A DNA stretch of 64,000 nucleotides, taken from contig NZ_RPHB01000011.1 in assembly GCF_019343195.1 (NCBI RefSeq), forward strand, positions 62,001 through 126,000. The letters are read 5' to 3'. The position numbers and the translations under genes were made by a program. The stretch is from Arthrospiribacter ruber (lineage in GTDB: Bacteria > Bacteroidota > Bacteroidia > Cytophagales > Cyclobacteriaceae). The notes beneath the pieces were generated by a model. The model saw only the letters and a program-made list of their open reading frames with translations. It was not told where the DNA came from and did no database searches. Of this stretch, positions 55,060-63,680 are shown piece after piece; within the stretch, counting starts at the first letter, position 1; each line of letters starts with the position of its first letter.

Positions 55060-55097
55060 AAAAAGTCCCTTTCAAGTCATTGCCTGAAGGGACTTTT
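55060..55097 (-). terminator. Terminator of the rpmB-rpmG-DUF4295 unit
   Basis: On the minus strand AAAAGTCCCTT pairs with AAGGGACTTTT around a 15-base loop, followed by further T. It lies between the DUF4295 stop and the ftsY start. Confidence 0.8.
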
Positions 55098-55119
55098 GAT
55101 TGCAGTCAATGCAAATCAA

Positions 55120-55272
55120 TTATTTTTTCAAAGTTTCCTGTACCATAGGGGTAGGAACCATTTCTTCTTTGAAGGAATAAGCACCGGTTTTGTCGGATTT
55201 TACCGCTCTGATCACTTTAGCGTAAGTGACTCCGCCTTCTTTCTTTAGGGTTGCTACTACTTTCTTAGCCAT
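55120..55272 (-). CDS. DUF4295 small basic protein, likely ribosomal
   Basis: A 50-residue protein read directly from the sequence: it starts MAKKVVATLKKEGG, continues TYAKVIRAVKSDKTGAYSF, and ends MVQETLKK. It matches DUF4295, a Bacteroidota-specific family always found next to rpmG and rpmB. From memory, the Flavobacterium ribosome structure assigned a new protein (bL38) that may be this family; I could not check. It is the third gene after rpmB and rpmG, before a terminator. Confidence 0.85.
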   Translation of the reverse strand: MAKKVVATLKKEGGVTYAKVIRAVKSDKTGAYSFKEEMVPTPMVQETLKK

Positions 55273-55317
55273 ATTCTTAAGGTTTTATGGTTGTATTGCT
55301 ACAATCCTGATCCTAAA

Positions 55318-55500
55318 TTATTTAATTTCTTTGTGAACCGTTACTTTCTTCAGGATTGGGTTGAATTTTTTCAATTCCAATCTTTCAGTGGTGTTTTTAC
55401 GGTTTTTGGTGGTGATGTATCTGGATGTGCCTGGCATGCCTGAGCTTTTGTGCTCTGTGCACTCCATGATCACTTGAACTCTATTTCCTTTCTTAGCCAT
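55318..55500 (-). CDS. rpmG: 50S ribosomal protein L33
   Basis: A 60-residue ribosomal protein: [18 protein letters not shown], then [23 protein letters not shown], the bL33 signature. It is the variant without the CxxC zinc ribbon, having a single Cys (ECTEHK). It lies between rpmB and the DUF4295 gene on the same strand. Confidence 0.95.
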   Translation of the reverse strand: MAKKGNRVQVIMECTEHKSSGMPGTSRYITTKNRKNTTERLELKKFNPILKKVTVHKEIK

Positions 55501-55531
55501 CGCTCTGTATATTTATAAATGGATAACCTTA

Positions 55532-55774
55532 TTACTTAATGATGATCATACCTTTGTTTTGAGCTTCTTTCAATACAGCAGTGATGCCTTTTTTATTGAT
55601 AGTTCTCAATGCCTTGGTGCATACTTTCAAGGTGATCCAAGCATCCTCTTCTGGAATGTAGAAGTTCTTCTTATGCAAGTTTGGATAAAACTTACGCTTG
55701 GTCTTGTTATTAGCATGCGATACATTATTACCTACTTGAGGTCTTTTACCGGTGATGTCACAAACTTTTGCCAT
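55532..55774 (-). CDS. rpmB: 50S ribosomal protein L28
   Basis: An 80-residue protein starting MAKVCDITGKRPQVGNNVSHANNKTKRKF, the bL28 signature. The frame opens 87 bases upstream, but the family start is at 55774. A promoter-like pair lies before it (55819-55848). First gene of the rpmB-rpmG-DUF4295 unit. Confidence 0.95.
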   Translation of the reverse strand: MAKVCDITGKRPQVGNNVSHANNKTKRKFYPNLHKKNFYIPEEDAWITLKVCTKALRTINKKGITAVLKEAQNKGMIIIK

Positions 55775-55818
55775 GATATAGTATCGTATTATTATAGACG
55801 TTTTTCGAATTGAGTCTG

Positions 55819-55848
55819 CAAATATCGGACTTTTCAATGAATTACCAA
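55819..55848 (-). promoter_or_regulatory. Putative promoter of rpmB
   Basis: On the minus strand TTG (55848-55846), a 19-base spacer, and GATATTTG (55826-55819) match the Bacteroidota -33/-7 pair with one mismatch in the -7. Transcription would begin about 40 bases before the rpmB start. Confidence 0.45.
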
Positions 55849-55896
55849 GGGAAGGTTTCAAAAATATTCCTTAAAGTTTTTATTATCTGGTATATG

Positions 55897-56100
55897 AGAT
55901 GGGAGACTTGAGATTTGAGAAATGAGACATGAGACAAAAGACGCAAGATTCAAGAACCAATAATCCGATTTAGCAGTGAACTCTTGACCTTGGTCTGTGG
56001 ACTATTAACTAAATGTCCAAAGTTCATCCCAAACCTATGGACAGTTGGCCATGGACCATGGACTGAATTAATAAATAACCCAACTGCCAATAACCAATCC
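55897..56100. repeat. Word-like degenerate repeats
   Basis: Short, near-identical words are strung together: GAGACTTGAGATTTGAGAAATGAGAC, then AAGATTCAAGA (shared with 52436), then GGTCTGTGGACT, CTATGGACAG and CCATGGACCATGGACT, then CCAAT-rich phrases. No period is exact and no frame is conserved. Confidence 0.6.
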
Positions 56101-56113
56101 CCCCAATACCCAA

Positions 56114-56269
56114 TCACTTTTCATAGGGGCAATGCTTGCAGCCACTGCCACAGCAATATCCTCGCCTTAAGTGGTACTGTGCTGTAAAAACCATCAATCC
56201 GTTTTCATTAATATAATAATCTCCTGGGATTAACTTTTGTGGGCTTACAGGCTTCTTTTTTGAATTCAT
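56114..56269 (-). CDS. DUF5522-type small Cys-rich protein
   Basis: I choose the start MNSKKKPVSPQKL (56269), giving 51 residues; the frame opens further upstream without family-like sequence. It ends RRGYCCGSGCKHCPYEK, the CCGxxCxxCPY motif that I associate with DUF5522. Four Cys and a His may bind a metal. The function is unknown. It is divergent from rocD. Confidence 0.75.
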   Translation of the reverse strand: MNSKKKPVSPQKLIPGDYYINENGLMVFTAQYHLRRGYCCGSGCKHCPYEK

Positions 56270-56292
56270 TCTTTTATGCTTAGGGCATTTGT

Positions 56293-56300
56293 TATATTTG
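56293..56300 (+). promoter_or_regulatory. Putative -7 element of rocD
   Basis: TATATTTG, an exact match to TAnnTTTG, lies 59-66 bases before the chosen rocD start. A clear -33 partner is not seen. Confidence 0.35.
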
Positions 56301-56358
56301 TCTGAAATGAAAACAGGTGTCTGGATCAAATGATTCAGTGCAGCAAACATACAGATTT

Positions 56359-57633
56359 ATGATGGAAACAATAAACTCAAGCAAGCAGGCAATTGCCTTG
56401 GAAGATGAATTCGGAGCACACAATTATCACCCACTGCCAGTAGTGTTGGCAAAGGGGGAGGGTGTATTTCTATGGGATGTGGAAGGCAAAAAGTATTATG
56501 ACTTTCTATCTGCATATTCTGCTGTCAACCAAGGTCACTGTCATCCAAGAATCAAGGATGCTTTGATCGAGCAAGCCGGAACGCTTACGCTTACCTCCCG
56601 CGCATTTTATAATAATGTATTGGGTCCGTTTGAAAAGTATATCACAGAATATTTTGGCTTCGACAAAGTCTTACCCATGAATACCGGTGCTGAAGGTGTG
56701 GAAACTGCCCTTAAGATTGCCAGAAAATGGGGCTATGAGAAAAAGGGTGTGCCGGAAAATGAAGGGGTCATAGTAGTTGCCGAAAACAACTTTCATGGCA
56801 GGACTACTACGGTTATCTCTTTCTCCAATGATGAAAACGCCAGGAAAAACTTTGGTCCTTATACTCCTGGATTCGAAAAAATAGCCTACGATGATATTGA
56901 GGCTCTTGAAAAGGGGCTCGAAAATAAGAATGTAGTGGCTTTTTTGGTCGAACCCATCCAAGGAGAAGCAGGTGTCTATACTCCTGCTGTTGACTATATG
57001 AGGAGGGTGGCAGAAACCTGCAAAAAGCACAATGTACTGTTTATAGCGGATGAAATTCAGACTGGTATAGCAAGAACAGGCTCATTATTGGCGGTATGTG
57101 GGAATTGTAGCTGTGAGGGGCATTGTGAAAAGCAAGAGACCTACACTAGACCTGATATGCTGATCTTAGGAAAAGCGATTTCAGGAGGATTCTATCCGGT
57201 ATCGGCTGTTTTGGCTGATAATCATATCATGGAAGTCATCAAACCGGGACAGCATGGTTCCACCTTTGGAGGCAACCCCTTAGGAGTTAAAGTAGCCATG
57301 ACAGCTTTGGAAGTGATCAGGGATGAGCGTTTGGCATTGAATGCCCGAAAACTAGGGAACATATTCCGTGAGCGCATGCAGCTTTTGGTCGACAAGTATA
57401 AAATACTGAAACTGGTCAGAGGAAAGGGCTTGCTCAATGCTGTAGTGGTGAATGATACCCAAGATAGCAGTACTGCTTGGGATATGTGTATGAAATTGGC
57501 TGAGAATGGACTTTTGGCCAAACCTACCCATGGCAATATCATCCGTTTTGCCCCTCCTTTGGTGATGACAGAAGATCAGCTTCATGATTGCTGTGATATC
57601 ATTGAGAAGGTGGTAAAGGAGTTTGAGCTTTAG
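56359..57633 (+). CDS. rocD: Ornithine aminotransferase
   Basis: A class III PLP aminotransferase of about 424 residues, starting at [12 protein letters not shown] (56359); the frame opens at 56317. It has [72 protein letters not shown] and [14 protein letters not shown] (PLP Lys). Between the last two lies a Cys-rich insertion, [10 protein letters not shown], not present in the enzymes I know best. It turns ornithine and 2-oxoglutarate into glutamate semialdehyde, which PruA oxidises. Confidence 0.93.
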   Translation: MMETINSSKQAIALEDEFGAHNYHPLPVVLAKGEGVFLWDVEGKKYYDFLSAYSAVNQGHCHPRIKDALIEQAGTLTLTSRAFYNNVLGPFEKYITEYFGFDKVLPMNTGAEGVETALKIARKWGYEKKGVPENEGVIVVAENNFHGRTTTVISFSNDENARKNFGPYTPGFEKIAYDDIEALEKGLENKNVVAFLVEPIQGEAGVYTPAVDYMRRVAETCKKHNVLFIADEIQTGIARTGSLLAVCGNCSCEGHCEKQETYTRPDMLILGKAISGGFYPVSAVLADNHIMEVIKPGQHGSTFGGNPLGVKVAMTALEVIRDERLALNARKLGNIFRERMQLLVDKYKILKLVRGKGLLNAVVVNDTQDSSTAWDMCMKLAENGLLAKPTHGNIIRFAPPLVMTEDQLHDCCDIIEKVVKEFEL

Positions 57634-57686
57634 ATTCTGGAAATACAGTTGAAATACTATTGAAAAATTGTCAACAGATATTTATG

Positions 57687-57709
57687 GATATTGGATATTC
57701 ATAGATATT
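57687..57709 (+). repeat. Dispersed AT-rich repeat, copy 2
   Basis: GATATTGGATATTCATAGATATT matches the inverse copy at 60195-60217 in 22 of 23 bases, and the one at 7891-7908 in 17 of 18 over the shared part. Confidence 0.6.
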
Positions 57710-57742
57710 TTCTAAGATTGGAATGTGAAAATTTCTGAAAAA

Positions 57743-57779
57743 AGATCCCTCCAAGATATTTGAAATATTGAAGGGATTT
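57743..57779. terminator. Bulged hairpin between rocD and HAD gene
   Basis: ATCCCT (57745-57750) pairs with AGGGAT (57772-57777), with further broken pairing inside. On the minus strand a T6 run follows. It may serve as a terminator for rocD or for reverse transcripts; the evidence is weak. Confidence 0.35.
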
Positions 57780-57897
57780 CCATAAAAACTGGACAATATT
57801 TAAATATACAAACTACGGCAGAACTATAGTTTTCTGTGATATAAGTCTTATTTTCTTTTATTGTTAGCTTTACCAAACCAAAAAGCCTATTAAACCA

Positions 57898-58551
57898 ATG
57901 AAAAAAGCCATTATTTTCGACATGGACGGAGTAATCTGCCATACCAATCCATTTCATTCTGTAGCTTTTCAGGAATTTTTTGCCAAGAGGGGACTTTACC
58001 CTACTGAAGAAGAGTTTGCCTTGCACATGTATGGGAAAAGCAACTCCTATATAATGAGTCATTTCTTGGAAAGGAAGGTGGAAGGAAATGAACTGTTGGA
58101 GTTGGAAGATGAAAAGGAAAGCTTGTTCAGAGAGATTTATCAAGATAAAGTTAATCCGATCAATGGGTTTTTGGAGTTTTTTGAATCCCTAAAAGAAAAT
58201 GGATTACTCACAGGAGTGGCCACTTCTGCACCAAGGGCAAATTTGGAATTGATTATCGGCAAGCTTGGGATTGTAGAAAAAATGGAATCCATCTTGGCCA
58301 GTGAGGATGTGAAAAAGCATAAACCCGATCCTGAAGTATACTTAAAGTCTGCCAACAACCTGGAGATGGTGCCAGAGCAATGTGTGGTTTTTGAGGATTC
58401 GTTTTCAGGAGTGACAGCGGCCAAAAATGCAGGGATGAAAGTGGTAGGCGTACTTTCTTCCCATACCAAAGAGGAATTACCTGTATGTGACCTTTACATA
58501 GAGGATTACAGAGAGTTGGATGTAAAGAATATATTGAGCTTTCTGAAATAA
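57898..58551 (+). CDS. HAD-family phosphatase, beta-phosphoglucomutase-like
   Basis: A 217-residue HAD subfamily IA protein: IIFDMDGVICHTNPFH (nucleophile Asp10, acid Asp12), a helical cap (about 18-85), GVATSAPRANLE (motif II), SEDVKKHKPDPEVYLKSA (Lys, motif III), and VVFEDSFSGVTAAKNAGMKVVGV (motif IV). It looks like beta-phosphoglucomutase or a sugar-phosphate phosphatase; the substrate cannot be fixed. It stands alone on the plus strand. Confidence 0.85.
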   Translation: MKKAIIFDMDGVICHTNPFHSVAFQEFFAKRGLYPTEEEFALHMYGKSNSYIMSHFLERKVEGNELLELEDEKESLFREIYQDKVNPINGFLEFFESLKENGLLTGVATSAPRANLELIIGKLGIVEKMESILASEDVKKHKPDPEVYLKSANNLEMVPEQCVVFEDSFSGVTAAKNAGMKVVGVLSSHTKEELPVCDLYIEDYRELDVKNILSFLK

Positions 58552-58619
58552 TTGGGATAAAAACTACCGTGTTGAAACCCATTCAGTGAGATTTTTGATA
58601 ACAATTTTTTAAGCATTTT

Positions 58620-58645
58620 TTAACATTGGTTTCTTGTTAACATTG
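58620..58645 (+). repeat. Direct repeat TTAACATTG upstream of porin gene
   Basis: TTAACATTG at 58620-58628 and again at 58637-58645, a 17-base spacing, about 200 bases before the porin start. A related TTAACAAATTGATAACA lies at about 58748. They could be regulator half-sites. Confidence 0.4.
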
Positions 58646-58846
58646 CCTTAATGTGGCTTTAAACTAGGTCTTGCCTCTGATATTTCATTAAAAGGCCATT
58701 TTTGGGTATAAATGCATGTTTAAAGTTAATTCAACTCTATTTTTCTGTTAACAAATTGATAACATCCCCATCATTATAAAGAAATATTGGGTTCTCACCT
58801 TTGTATCGCTGTACAATAAGTATTCAATTACTTAACCCATTTATCA

Positions 58847-60058
58847 ATGATGCGGAAAATTTTCGCAGGGATCATAATCTTCATGATCTTCACAGACGTT
58901 TTTGCAAGGAACGTCAAAGAAGATTCCCTAAACAACGCTGCACCGGTCAGCCAACAGATCAAAAAGCCTTGGTATGAAACCATTCAGCTTCGTGGATATG
59001 CCCAGATGCGGTATAACGGGTTGTTTGAAACCAACCCAGACCTTCAATGTGCTCAGTGTGACCGCTCTTGGGGAGGTGATGCAGGGGGCTTTTTCTTTAG
59101 ACGGATCAGGATGATCTTTTCAGGTCAAATTCACGAGAGAATTTTCATGTATATCCAGCCTGATTTGGCTTCCGGAGGAAACAACTTTGCACAAATCAGG
59201 GATGCTTATTTTGACCTTGGTTTGGACGCCAAGCAGGAATTCAGGTTGAGGATTGGCCAATCTAAAGTGCCATTCGGCTTTGAAAACCTTCAATCCAGCC
59301 AAAACAGGCTTCCTTTAGACCGTAATGATGGCCTGAATTCGGCAGTATTGAACGAACGTGACCTGGGGGTCTTCTTTTACTATGCTCCATCTGAAATCAG
59401 ACAAAGATTCAATTACCTTGTAGCGTCTGGGCTTAAAGGGTCAGGAGATTACGGGGTGTTTGGTCTGGGCTTATATAATGGTCAGACGGCTAATTTGCCT
59501 GAACGAAACAATAACTTTCACATTGTCAGTAGGGCATCCTATCCTTGGGAACTTCCTTCAGGTCAGTTCGTGGAAGCATCATTCCAGGCATATACGGGGA
59601 AATTTGTAATCAACAGAAATACCCAGACAGATTTTGATCAGACAGAGTTTGAAGAGTTTAGGTATGGCCCCACTATAGTAGTTTACCCGCAGCCTTTTGG
59701 GGTGCAGGCCGAATTCAACTGGGGTAGAGGACCAGAGTACGACCCGGAAACCAACGATGTGGTCGATGCACCTTTGAGGGGCGGATATGTCATGGCCAAT
59801 TATTTTCTTAGAAAGGGGAAGGATATCTTTATTCCTTTTTCGAGATATCATTACTATAAAGGCGGTAAAAAATTCGAACTGGATGCCACTAGACATAGAG
59901 TCAATGAACTTGAAATCGGGGTAGAATGGCAACCAAATAAGAACTTTGAACTGGTGGCCATGTATACCATTTCAGATAGGACTTTTGAAAATTCGCTTAA
60001 TCCGGACAATAGGCAAAAAGGAAGCCTGTTGAGGTTACAGGCGCAGGTGAATTTCTAA
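58847..60058 (+). CDS. OprP/OprO-type outer-membrane porin
   Basis: A 403-residue protein with a signal peptide (1-20) and a beta-barrel with aromatic-rich strands, ending in the typical LLRLQAQVNF. The phrases IQLRGYAQMRYNGL, GGFFFRRIRMIFSGQIHERIFMYIQPDLA and RIGQSKVPFGFENLQSSQNRLPLDR fit the phosphate-selective porin O/P family. It likely takes up phosphate or other small anions. Two Cys in a loop (NPDLQCAQCDRSWG) may form a disulfide. A long AT-rich leader with TTAACA repeats precedes it. Confidence 0.85.
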   Translation: MMRKIFAGIIIFMIFTDVFARNVKEDSLNNAAPVSQQIKKPWYETIQLRGYAQMRYNGLFETNPDLQCAQCDRSWGGDAGGFFFRRIRMIFSGQIHERIFMYIQPDLASGGNNFAQIRDAYFDLGLDAKQEFRLRIGQSKVPFGFENLQSSQNRLPLDRNDGLNSAVLNERDLGVFFYYAPSEIRQRFNYLVASGLKGSGDYGVFGLGLYNGQTANLPERNNNFHIVSRASYPWELPSGQFVEASFQAYTGKFVINRNTQTDFDQTEFEEFRYGPTIVVYPQPFGVQAEFNWGRGPEYDPETNDVVDAPLRGGYVMANYFLRKGKDIFIPFSRYHYYKGGKKFELDATRHRVNELEIGVEWQPNKNFELVAMYTISDRTFENSLNPDNRQKGSLLRLQAQVNF

Positions 60059-60194
60059 GAATATAAAGTTTAGTTTATTAAATTATCGAAAGCAAGCCTC
60101 ATTTTGAAGCTTCCTTTTTTATTTTAACAGACATGATTATCCCCTTACTTACCAGTAGAGCCTAAATAATGGAACAAACCTATGATTTCTAGCC

Positions 60195-60217
60195 AATATC
60201 AATGAATATCCAATATC
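60195..60217 (-). repeat. Dispersed AT-rich repeat, copy 3 (inverse)
   Basis: The reverse complement reads GATATTGGATATTCATTGATATT, 22 of 23 bases identical to 57687-57709. It lies in the gap between the porin and the hybrid kinase. Confidence 0.6.
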
Positions 60218-60349
60218 TATTTATATCGGATTTATTTAGGCCCTTATTTGAATTGGTTAGTGGTATAATTGCGGATATACATATTAACAGTTTTCTGAAG
60301 CAGAAAAACTACAACATTTTTTGAAGGAAATGAATGTAATAACTAATAG

Positions 60350-63300
60350 TTATCCTGCCTTTTCAATTTCCGTATCTAGGGCATGAATAACAACATCCAG
60401 TTCCTGATGAATTTCTGAAATCAGGTTATCTAAGTCAGTACTGCTTAGTTTTTCATATTCTTCCACTTTGATCACCAGTCCGCTTAATTTGTTCAAGTTA
60501 AGATTTAAGGCCACTCCTTTGATGGCGTGACAGGTTTGCTTAATACTTTTTTGGTCCTTTGTACTGTTCCAGATAAGATTCAGGTCATGTTTTAATTTGC
60601 CCAGATTCTCTTTGCTTACCATTACCAATTCTTTAAAAAATTCAGGATCTGAATTTCGGAATTCCTCCAGTTTTGAAAGGATAGGTGCGTCTTCATCTTT
60701 TGGATCCTCGATTTGGAGAAATTTTTCTATTTTTTTCTGTATATCAGCTACCACTACAGGCTTAGACAGATAGTCATCCATGCCTGCTTCCAAGCACCGG
60801 TCCATTTCCCCTTTTACGGTGCCTGCTGTAAGCGCTACTATAGGTACTCTTGATTGCCCGTTTTCTAATTTCCGGATTTCTATTGTTGCTTCATATCCGC
60901 TCATCTCAGGCATCTGAATGTCCATGAAAATCATGTGAGGAGAGGCTTCTTTGAATCTTTCCACTGCTTGCAGTCCATTGTTAGCTTCCAAAGTAATGCA
61001 AGAGGGGACTATATTTTTGACTATTGTTTTAGCAAGCAGCATGTTTACCGGATTGTCGTCTACAAGTAAAATTTTAACTTTTTCTTTTTGAACAGGCTGG
61101 CTGTTAGATTTTTCCTTATTTTCCAGGGTTTTTCCAGGGCTGGATTTTACTTGTTCCTGTTCTTTGTATTTTGGTAAAATAAGTTTAAAGCTAAATCTGC
61201 TACCCTTACCTATTTGAGTACTGAGCTCCATTTTGCTTCCCATCAGGTGAAGGATTTTATTGCTGATGGACAGACCTAGCCCTGTTCCTCCATACTTTCT
61301 TGTGGTGGAATTATCCTCCTGCGCAAATGCTTCAAAAATCAAGTCCCTTTTTTCTTCCGAGATACCTATGCCTGTATCCTTTACAGCGAGCTCAAAGTGT
61401 ACCTGATCACGACCTTTATCTTCTAAGTGGGTGATTTCCAGATCGATTTTCCCTACTTTGGTAAATTTGGCAGCATTACTCAATAGATTAATCAAGACTT
61501 GTTTCAACCTGGTAGAATCTGCATACAAATGTTCAGGAAGTTTAGGGTCAATAAATACTGAAAACTCCAATCCTTTCTCTTCTACCATAGGTCGTATCAG
61601 CTGGGCGGATTCATGGGCAAGTTGTGATAGGTGGACTTTTTCGGGACTGAGTTCAAGTTTCCCTGCTTCAATTTTAGAGAAATCAAGGACATCATTGACC
61701 AAGTCAAGCAAAAGGTGCCCCGAGTCTACAATGGATTTAAGAAATTCTTTTTGTGTAGCATTAAGACTGGTTTTCATTAATAGGTCCGAAAAGCCCACAA
61801 TCCCATTTAATGGGGTCCTGATTTCATGGCTCATATTGGCTAGAAATTCAGATTTGGCTACACTGGCCTCCTTGGCATTTTGCATGGAAATACGGAGGCT
61901 CTCTTCCATATTTCTTCTTTCTATGGCATTGGATATACTTTCAGCAAAGCTGATCAACAGTGCGGTTTCCCCCTCACTCCAAATTTTTTCTTTTTGACAA
62001 TCATCAAACCCTACAAATCCCCAGAAATTTTTTTCGACAAAAATTGGAATCAACAAAATGGAAACTATTTCCTGGCTCTCTAAAAGACCTTTTAGCCCAG
62101 GGTCTTCAATTTGGCTGACGATATTGGTGTATATCTGATTCTTAAGCAAGTATTCCATGGATTCGCCAAATAGTCCTATGGGGAGATCCTGCAGGTTTGG
62201 GTTGTCGATTTCGGGCTCCACTCCTAGTCCTCTCCATTCGAATCTTTGAGAGCTGAAATAATTACCTCCTTCGTCAATTTTGTTTTCAAAAAGATAGGCT
62301 CTATCTGCACCTGCACCATCACCTAGAATAGAGATCGCTTTTTGGATCGCCTTTATCAAATCAGAATTTGAAAGTAATTCTTTTGTGGCAAATGCTATGG
62401 AGGTGAGCATTTTCTCATTCCTAAGCAAGGCTGTATTGATACGCTGTAACTTTCCTTCATTTTGTCTGATTCTTTCCTCAGCTAGCTTTTGTGTGCTGAT
62501 ATCCCTCAAAAATAGATAAAGGAGATTTTCTTCGGATGCTCGTTTGATAAAGCATGAAATAAAAATCCCATTGTTAAGATCAGAGATTTCAATTTCCTTT
62601 TCTGAAGAATTTTCTTCAAATAAGTTCTTCAATTCTGGATTTTTGTCAAAAAGTAGACTGATGTTAGCGCCATGTAACTGTTGTTTGGGATTGTTTAAGA
62701 TAGCATTTGCTTTTTTGTTTGAAGCGATAATGTTATGTTTTTGGTCTAAAATGAGTATCCCGTCGGAGAGGTTTTCAAAAATGGTTTTAAATGCTACTGG
62801 GGTTCTTTGGAACAGACCATGCCTGAACAATCCCCTATAGATAAAAATTGCACTCAAAAGAAGAGTCAATGGGACAAAGTCAAAATTGTAATAGTTAAAC
62901 CCAAGCAAGGCCATGCTGTGTGCAGACCAAGGAATAGTCGTGCCTATTAACAATACCAAAACTTGTTTTTTATAGGGCTTGGCAACAGAAAGATACATCT
63001 TGATCAAAACAAGGGTAGAAAGTACGATCAAGAAGTTATTATACCCCTCATAAGCAATGTCCAATGGGCCTTTTTGGTAAGTAATTGCATTGAACAGCCC
63101 ATTGTATTCTGAGGAGATGAATGGATAGAAATAACCATGAAGGTCATTGGTGAAAAGAGCCAATACAAATATACTGCTAATGACAAATAAGAGCGTAGGA
63201 ATAGGATATATTAAAAATCTTTCATTCCCCGAATATTTTAATGTAAAAAGCAGTAAAAACGGTGTGATGGCCGCTCCCCCAATATATTGTAATTTGTAGG

Positions 63301-63505
63301 TTAGAATTATGGTGAAATCATTTGTTCCTAAAAGCTCAAAACCGTAGAAAAAAGCATATAAAAAACAACCGACCAATAGACCTCCAAAGTAACTCTCCCC
63401 ATTGTCGCCTTTTTTGTTAAACACAATTACGGCCAAAAAAAGGAAAATGATACTTGTGATAAAAACAGGTATTGCAAGAATGTTATAGGTGAAATCAAAA
63501 TCCAT
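60350..63505 (-). CDS. Hybrid histidine kinase: 7TM-PAS-GAF-HisKA-HATPase-REC-HPt
   Basis: A 1051-residue multidomain sensor. Residues 1-230 hold about seven membrane helices (the N-terminal 7TM domain of histidine kinases). A PAS domain (about 240-345, LSDGILILDQKHNIIASNKKA), a GAF domain (about 370-540), HisKA with FLANMSHEIRTPLNG, HATPase with LLSNAAKFTK, DTGIGI and GGTGLGLSIS, a receiver (about 815-930, MIFMDIQMPEMSG, phospho-Asp), and an HPt domain (about 955-1045, TCHAIKGVALNLN, phospho-His) follow in order. A full phosphorelay is thus in one chain. No partner regulator is adjacent. Confidence 0.93.
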   Translation of the reverse strand: MDFDFTYNILAIPVFITSIIFLFLAVIVFNKKGDNGESYFGGLLVGCFLYAFFYGFELLGTNDFTIILTYKLQYIGGAAITPFLLLFTLKYSGNERFLIYPIPTLLFVISSIFVLALFTNDLHGYFYPFISSEYNGLFNAITYQKGPLDIAYEGYNNFLIVLSTLVLIKMYLSVAKPYKKQVLVLLIGTTIPWSAHSMALLGFNYYNFDFVPLTLLLSAIFIYRGLFRHGLFQRTPVAFKTIFENLSDGILILDQKHNIIASNKKANAILNNPKQQLHGANISLLFDKNPELKNLFEENSSEKEIEISDLNNGIFISCFIKRASEENLLYLFLRDISTQKLAEERIRQNEGKLQRINTALLRNEKMLTSIAFATKELLSNSDLIKAIQKAISILGDGAGADRAYLFENKIDEGGNYFSSQRFEWRGLGVEPEIDNPNLQDLPIGLFGESMEYLLKNQIYTNIVSQIEDPGLKGLLESQEIVSILLIPIFVEKNFWGFVGFDDCQKEKIWSEGETALLISFAESISNAIERRNMEESLRISMQNAKEASVAKSEFLANMSHEIRTPLNGIVGFSDLLMKTSLNATQKEFLKSIVDSGHLLLDLVNDVLDFSKIEAGKLELSPEKVHLSQLAHESAQLIRPMVEEKGLEFSVFIDPKLPEHLYADSTRLKQVLINLLSNAAKFTKVGKIDLEITHLEDKGRDQVHFELAVKDTGIGISEEKRDLIFEAFAQEDNSTTRKYGGTGLGLSISNKILHLMGSKMELSTQIGKGSRFSFKLILPKYKEQEQVKSSPGKTLENKEKSNSQPVQKEKVKILLVDDNPVNMLLAKTIVKNIVPSCITLEANNGLQAVERFKEASPHMIFMDIQMPEMSGYEATIEIRKLENGQSRVPIVALTAGTVKGEMDRCLEAGMDDYLSKPVVVADIQKKIEKFLQIEDPKDEDAPILSKLEEFRNSDPEFFKELVMVSKENLGKLKHDLNLIWNSTKDQKSIKQTCHAIKGVALNLNLNKLSGLVIKVEEYEKLSSTDLDNLISEIHQELDVVIHALDTEIEKAG

Positions 63506-63680
63506 TTATAGGCCTTGTTTAGCGCATTAATTTATCAATTTATTCTGTTGGTTTTCATTTTAGAGAGGAGTTAATTCGAAAAATTCTAATTGAACCATAA
63601 CTTTTTTGATAAATTTCGAATTTAAATAGGAGATTATCCATAATTACTCTATTTTGAAATTGAATTAAACCATGATTCTT

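Larger units (their letters stand above)
55775..56113. other. 0.3-kb gene-free stretch with word-like repeats
   Basis: Apart from the rpmB promoter I see no gene. From about 55897 to 56100 the sequence consists of repeated words: GAGAC/TGAGA phrases, then TGTGGACT, TATGGACAG, CCATGGACCATGGACT, then CCAAT phrases. Confidence 0.55.

Noticed and set aside
57712-58143. 143-codon minus-strand frame overlapping the HAD gene
   Set aside because: It is antisense to conserved HAD motifs over half its length. The T-run hairpin at 57743 would be at its end, but protein features are lacking.
61431-61997. 188-codon plus-strand frame opposite the hybrid kinase
   Set aside because: Antisense shadow, Ser-rich, without family features.
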